Shown here piece after piece: positions 16,227-16,796 of a stretch of DNA of 16,796 nucleotides. A program made the translations under genes and the position numbers. How positions within the stretch are numbered: position 1 is the stretch's first letter; every line of letters starts with the position of its first letter. Under the pieces are notes generated by a model. That model was not told the DNA's origin. It made no database searches and saw only the letters and a list, made by a program, of their open reading frames with translations. The stretch is from Caldithrix sp. (GTDB lineage Bacteria > KSB1 > UBA2214 > DYKH01): positions 1 through 16,796 of the forward strand of contig DYKH01000117.1 in the NCBI GenBank assembly GCA_020722685.1. The letters are read 5' to 3'.

Positions 16227-16253
16227 CTTTTAGTGTTATCCACACACTAAGAG
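16227..16253. repeat. Hairpin carrying a consensus DnaA box
   Basis: CTTTTAGTGT (16227-16236) pairs with ACACTAAGAG (16244-16253) across a 7-base loop, with one G-T pair. TTATCCACA, the classical DnaA-box consensus, spans 16236-16244 across the loop. One box alone is weak evidence for an origin, but it lies next to the iteron-like repeats. Confidence 0.55.
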
Positions 16254-16342
16254 GCAAACCAGGATATATGAACGCGCGCGCAGGGGTCTGGTCCCCCCTC
16301 CCCCCCATGGGGTGGAATAGTCAATCAGACAATCCGGCAGAG

Positions 16343-16381
16343 ACGGAGTAGTCCAGCTGTCAAGTCCGCACGGAGTAGTCC
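16343..16381. repeat. 12-bp direct repeat pair
   Basis: ACGGAGTAGTCC occurs at 16343-16354 and again at 16370-16381, 27 bases apart start to start. A perfect 10-bp palindrome CCCCATGGGG lies nearby at 16303-16312. Function unknown. Confidence 0.7.
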
Positions 16382-16485
16382 GCCGCTGCCGGACGCATCG
16401 GCCGCACCCGGATGCTGCCCCGGTGCCAGAACAGCGGCAGAATACGTCCGAGAATAGGTATTATGTAAACCAGGGGGGGAAAGAC

Positions 16486-16590
16486 ACGCGCGACGCGAGC
16501 ACGCGCGCACGCAAGCACGCGCGACGCGAGCACGCGCGACGCGGGCACGCGCGCACGCAAGCACGCAAGCACGCGCGACGCGAGCACGCG
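16486..16590. repeat. CGCG-rich 15/16-bp tandem repeat block
   Basis: The block alternates ACGCGCGACGCGAGC (15 bp; 16486, 16517, 16571, and with one change 16532) and ACGCGCGCACGCAAGC (16 bp; 16501, 16547), plus a half unit ACGCAAGC at 16563. It is far richer in CpG than the phage genes. Such blocks are more typical of GC-rich host or eukaryotic DNA than of the adjacent phage sequence. Confidence 0.9.
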
Positions 16591-16591
16591 G

Positions 16592-16643
16592 GGTGCGGTA
16601 AATTTACCACAGGTGCGGTAGCTTTTTAGGGAATTTTTCCCTA
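16592..16643. repeat. Cluster of palindromes and a 9-bp direct repeat
   Basis: GGTGCGGTA occurs at 16592-16600 and 16612-16620. A perfect palindrome GGTAAATTTACC spans 16597-16608, and TAGGGAA-TTT-TTCCCTA spans 16627-16643, overlapping the stop codon of the partial frame at the right end. No T-tract follows on either strand, so it is not a standard terminator. Confidence 0.75.
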
Positions 16644-16796
16644 CCCGCCGAGGGTACAACAACCCGCGGCACCGCAATTTCGCACCGCGCAAACCCGCGC
16701 CAGCAGCGGCGTGTCGCCCGTGCTGTTCACCGCCCCCCGCGCCGCGCCGGCGGCCAGCAACACGGTCCCGAACGACGCGGTCACACCCACGGCAGT
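16641..16796 (-). CDS. Partial ankyrin-repeat-like protein, C-terminal end, cut by window edge
   Basis: The minus strand is open for 51 codons from the window edge to TAG at 16643-16641. The translation includes VLLAAGAARGAVNSTGDTPL followed by LARVCAVRNCG, which resembles the ankyrin consensus around LLLAAGA, VN, G-TPL and A. The frame is very GC-rich (third positions almost all G or C), unlike the phage genes, and ends CCTLGG. Ankyrin proteins of this style are common in eukaryotes and some symbionts. With one repeat-like unit visible and no start, the call is tentative; the plus strand is also open across this stretch, as often happens in GC-rich DNA. Confidence 0.35.
   Translation of the reverse strand, partial: TAVGVTASFGTVLLAAGAARGAVNSTGDTPLLARVCAVRNCGAAGCCTLGG

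Larger units (their letters stand above)
15739..16640. other. Repeat-rich non-coding region right of the terminase genes
   Basis: No credible gene is visible on either strand in these 902 bases. Short open frames here translate repeats into low-complexity Arg/Ala/His-rich or Phe/Arg-rich strings and lack supported starts. The stretch instead holds inverted repeats, 50-bp, 35-bp and 29-bp direct repeats, a DnaA box in a hairpin, and a CGCG-rich repeat block, each listed separately. Composition shifts from moderate to very GC-rich near its right end. It could be a replication origin, a packaging region, host DNA, or an assembly join. Confidence 0.7.

Noticed and set aside
16021..16308. Minus-strand open frame of 95 codons in the repeat region
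   Set aside because: Its sequence is mostly translated repeats, with no SD and no domain.
16627..16643. Terminator for the right-end frame
   Set aside because: The hairpin is followed by A residues on the minus strand and lacks a T-tract on either strand.
16360..16692. Overlapping Arg/Ala/His-rich open frames on both strands
   Set aside because: They arise from the CGCG repeat block; open on both strands because of composition.

Overview
The window looks like the structural (late) gene cluster of a short-tailed, tailed double-stranded DNA phage (podovirus-like), followed by about 0.9 kb of repeat-rich non-coding DNA and a scrap of a GC-rich, unrelated-looking reading frame. Thirteen phage genes (positions 1-15738) all lie on the minus strand, tightly packed and often overlapping by a few bases, most with a clear Shine-Dalgarno sequence. 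No integrase, repressor, lysis, replication or tRNA gene is visible, so lifestyle and host cannot be read from this piece. The bacterial SD motifs point to a bacterial host. The mix of family relatives suggests an uncultured phage known, if at all, from metagenomes.

Read in the direction of transcription (right to left), the order is: small terminase (HTH), large terminase (ATPase plus nuclease), P22 gp1-type portal with an unusual N-terminal HxH extension, acidic coiled-coil scaffold, N4-gp56/DUF4043-type major capsid protein, small decoration-like protein, a strong terminator hairpin, a gp4-type head-tail connector carrying a carbohydrate-binding-like insert, a signal-peptide-bearing tail fibre with a glycine-rich tip, and a gp10-type tail/stabilization protein. 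After these come a large cysteine-rich, AT-rich adhesin-like protein, a 70-aa protein resembling the usual C-terminal end of gp10-type proteins, a fibre-like protein with a conserved phage jelly-roll-like C-terminus, and two putative internal/ejection proteins. The second of these is cut by the left edge. Packaging, head assembly, head closure, tail/adhesin and ejection genes thus appear in the usual assembly order.

The capsid module ends in a rho-independent-type hairpin before the connector gene, the same relative place as the T7 terminator after its capsid gene. This could keep capsid expression high and the distal genes lower.

Right of the small terminase gene (15739-16640) there is no credible gene. 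The stretch holds a 12-bp inverted repeat, two perfect 50-bp tandem repeats, families of 35- and 29-bp repeats, a consensus DnaA box inside a hairpin, a block of CGCG-rich 15/16-bp repeats, and several palindromes. The last 156 bases encode, on the minus strand, the end of an ankyrin-repeat-like, GC-rich frame unlike the phage genes. The right end could be an origin region, a phage/host boundary, or an assembly chimera; the sequence alone does not decide.
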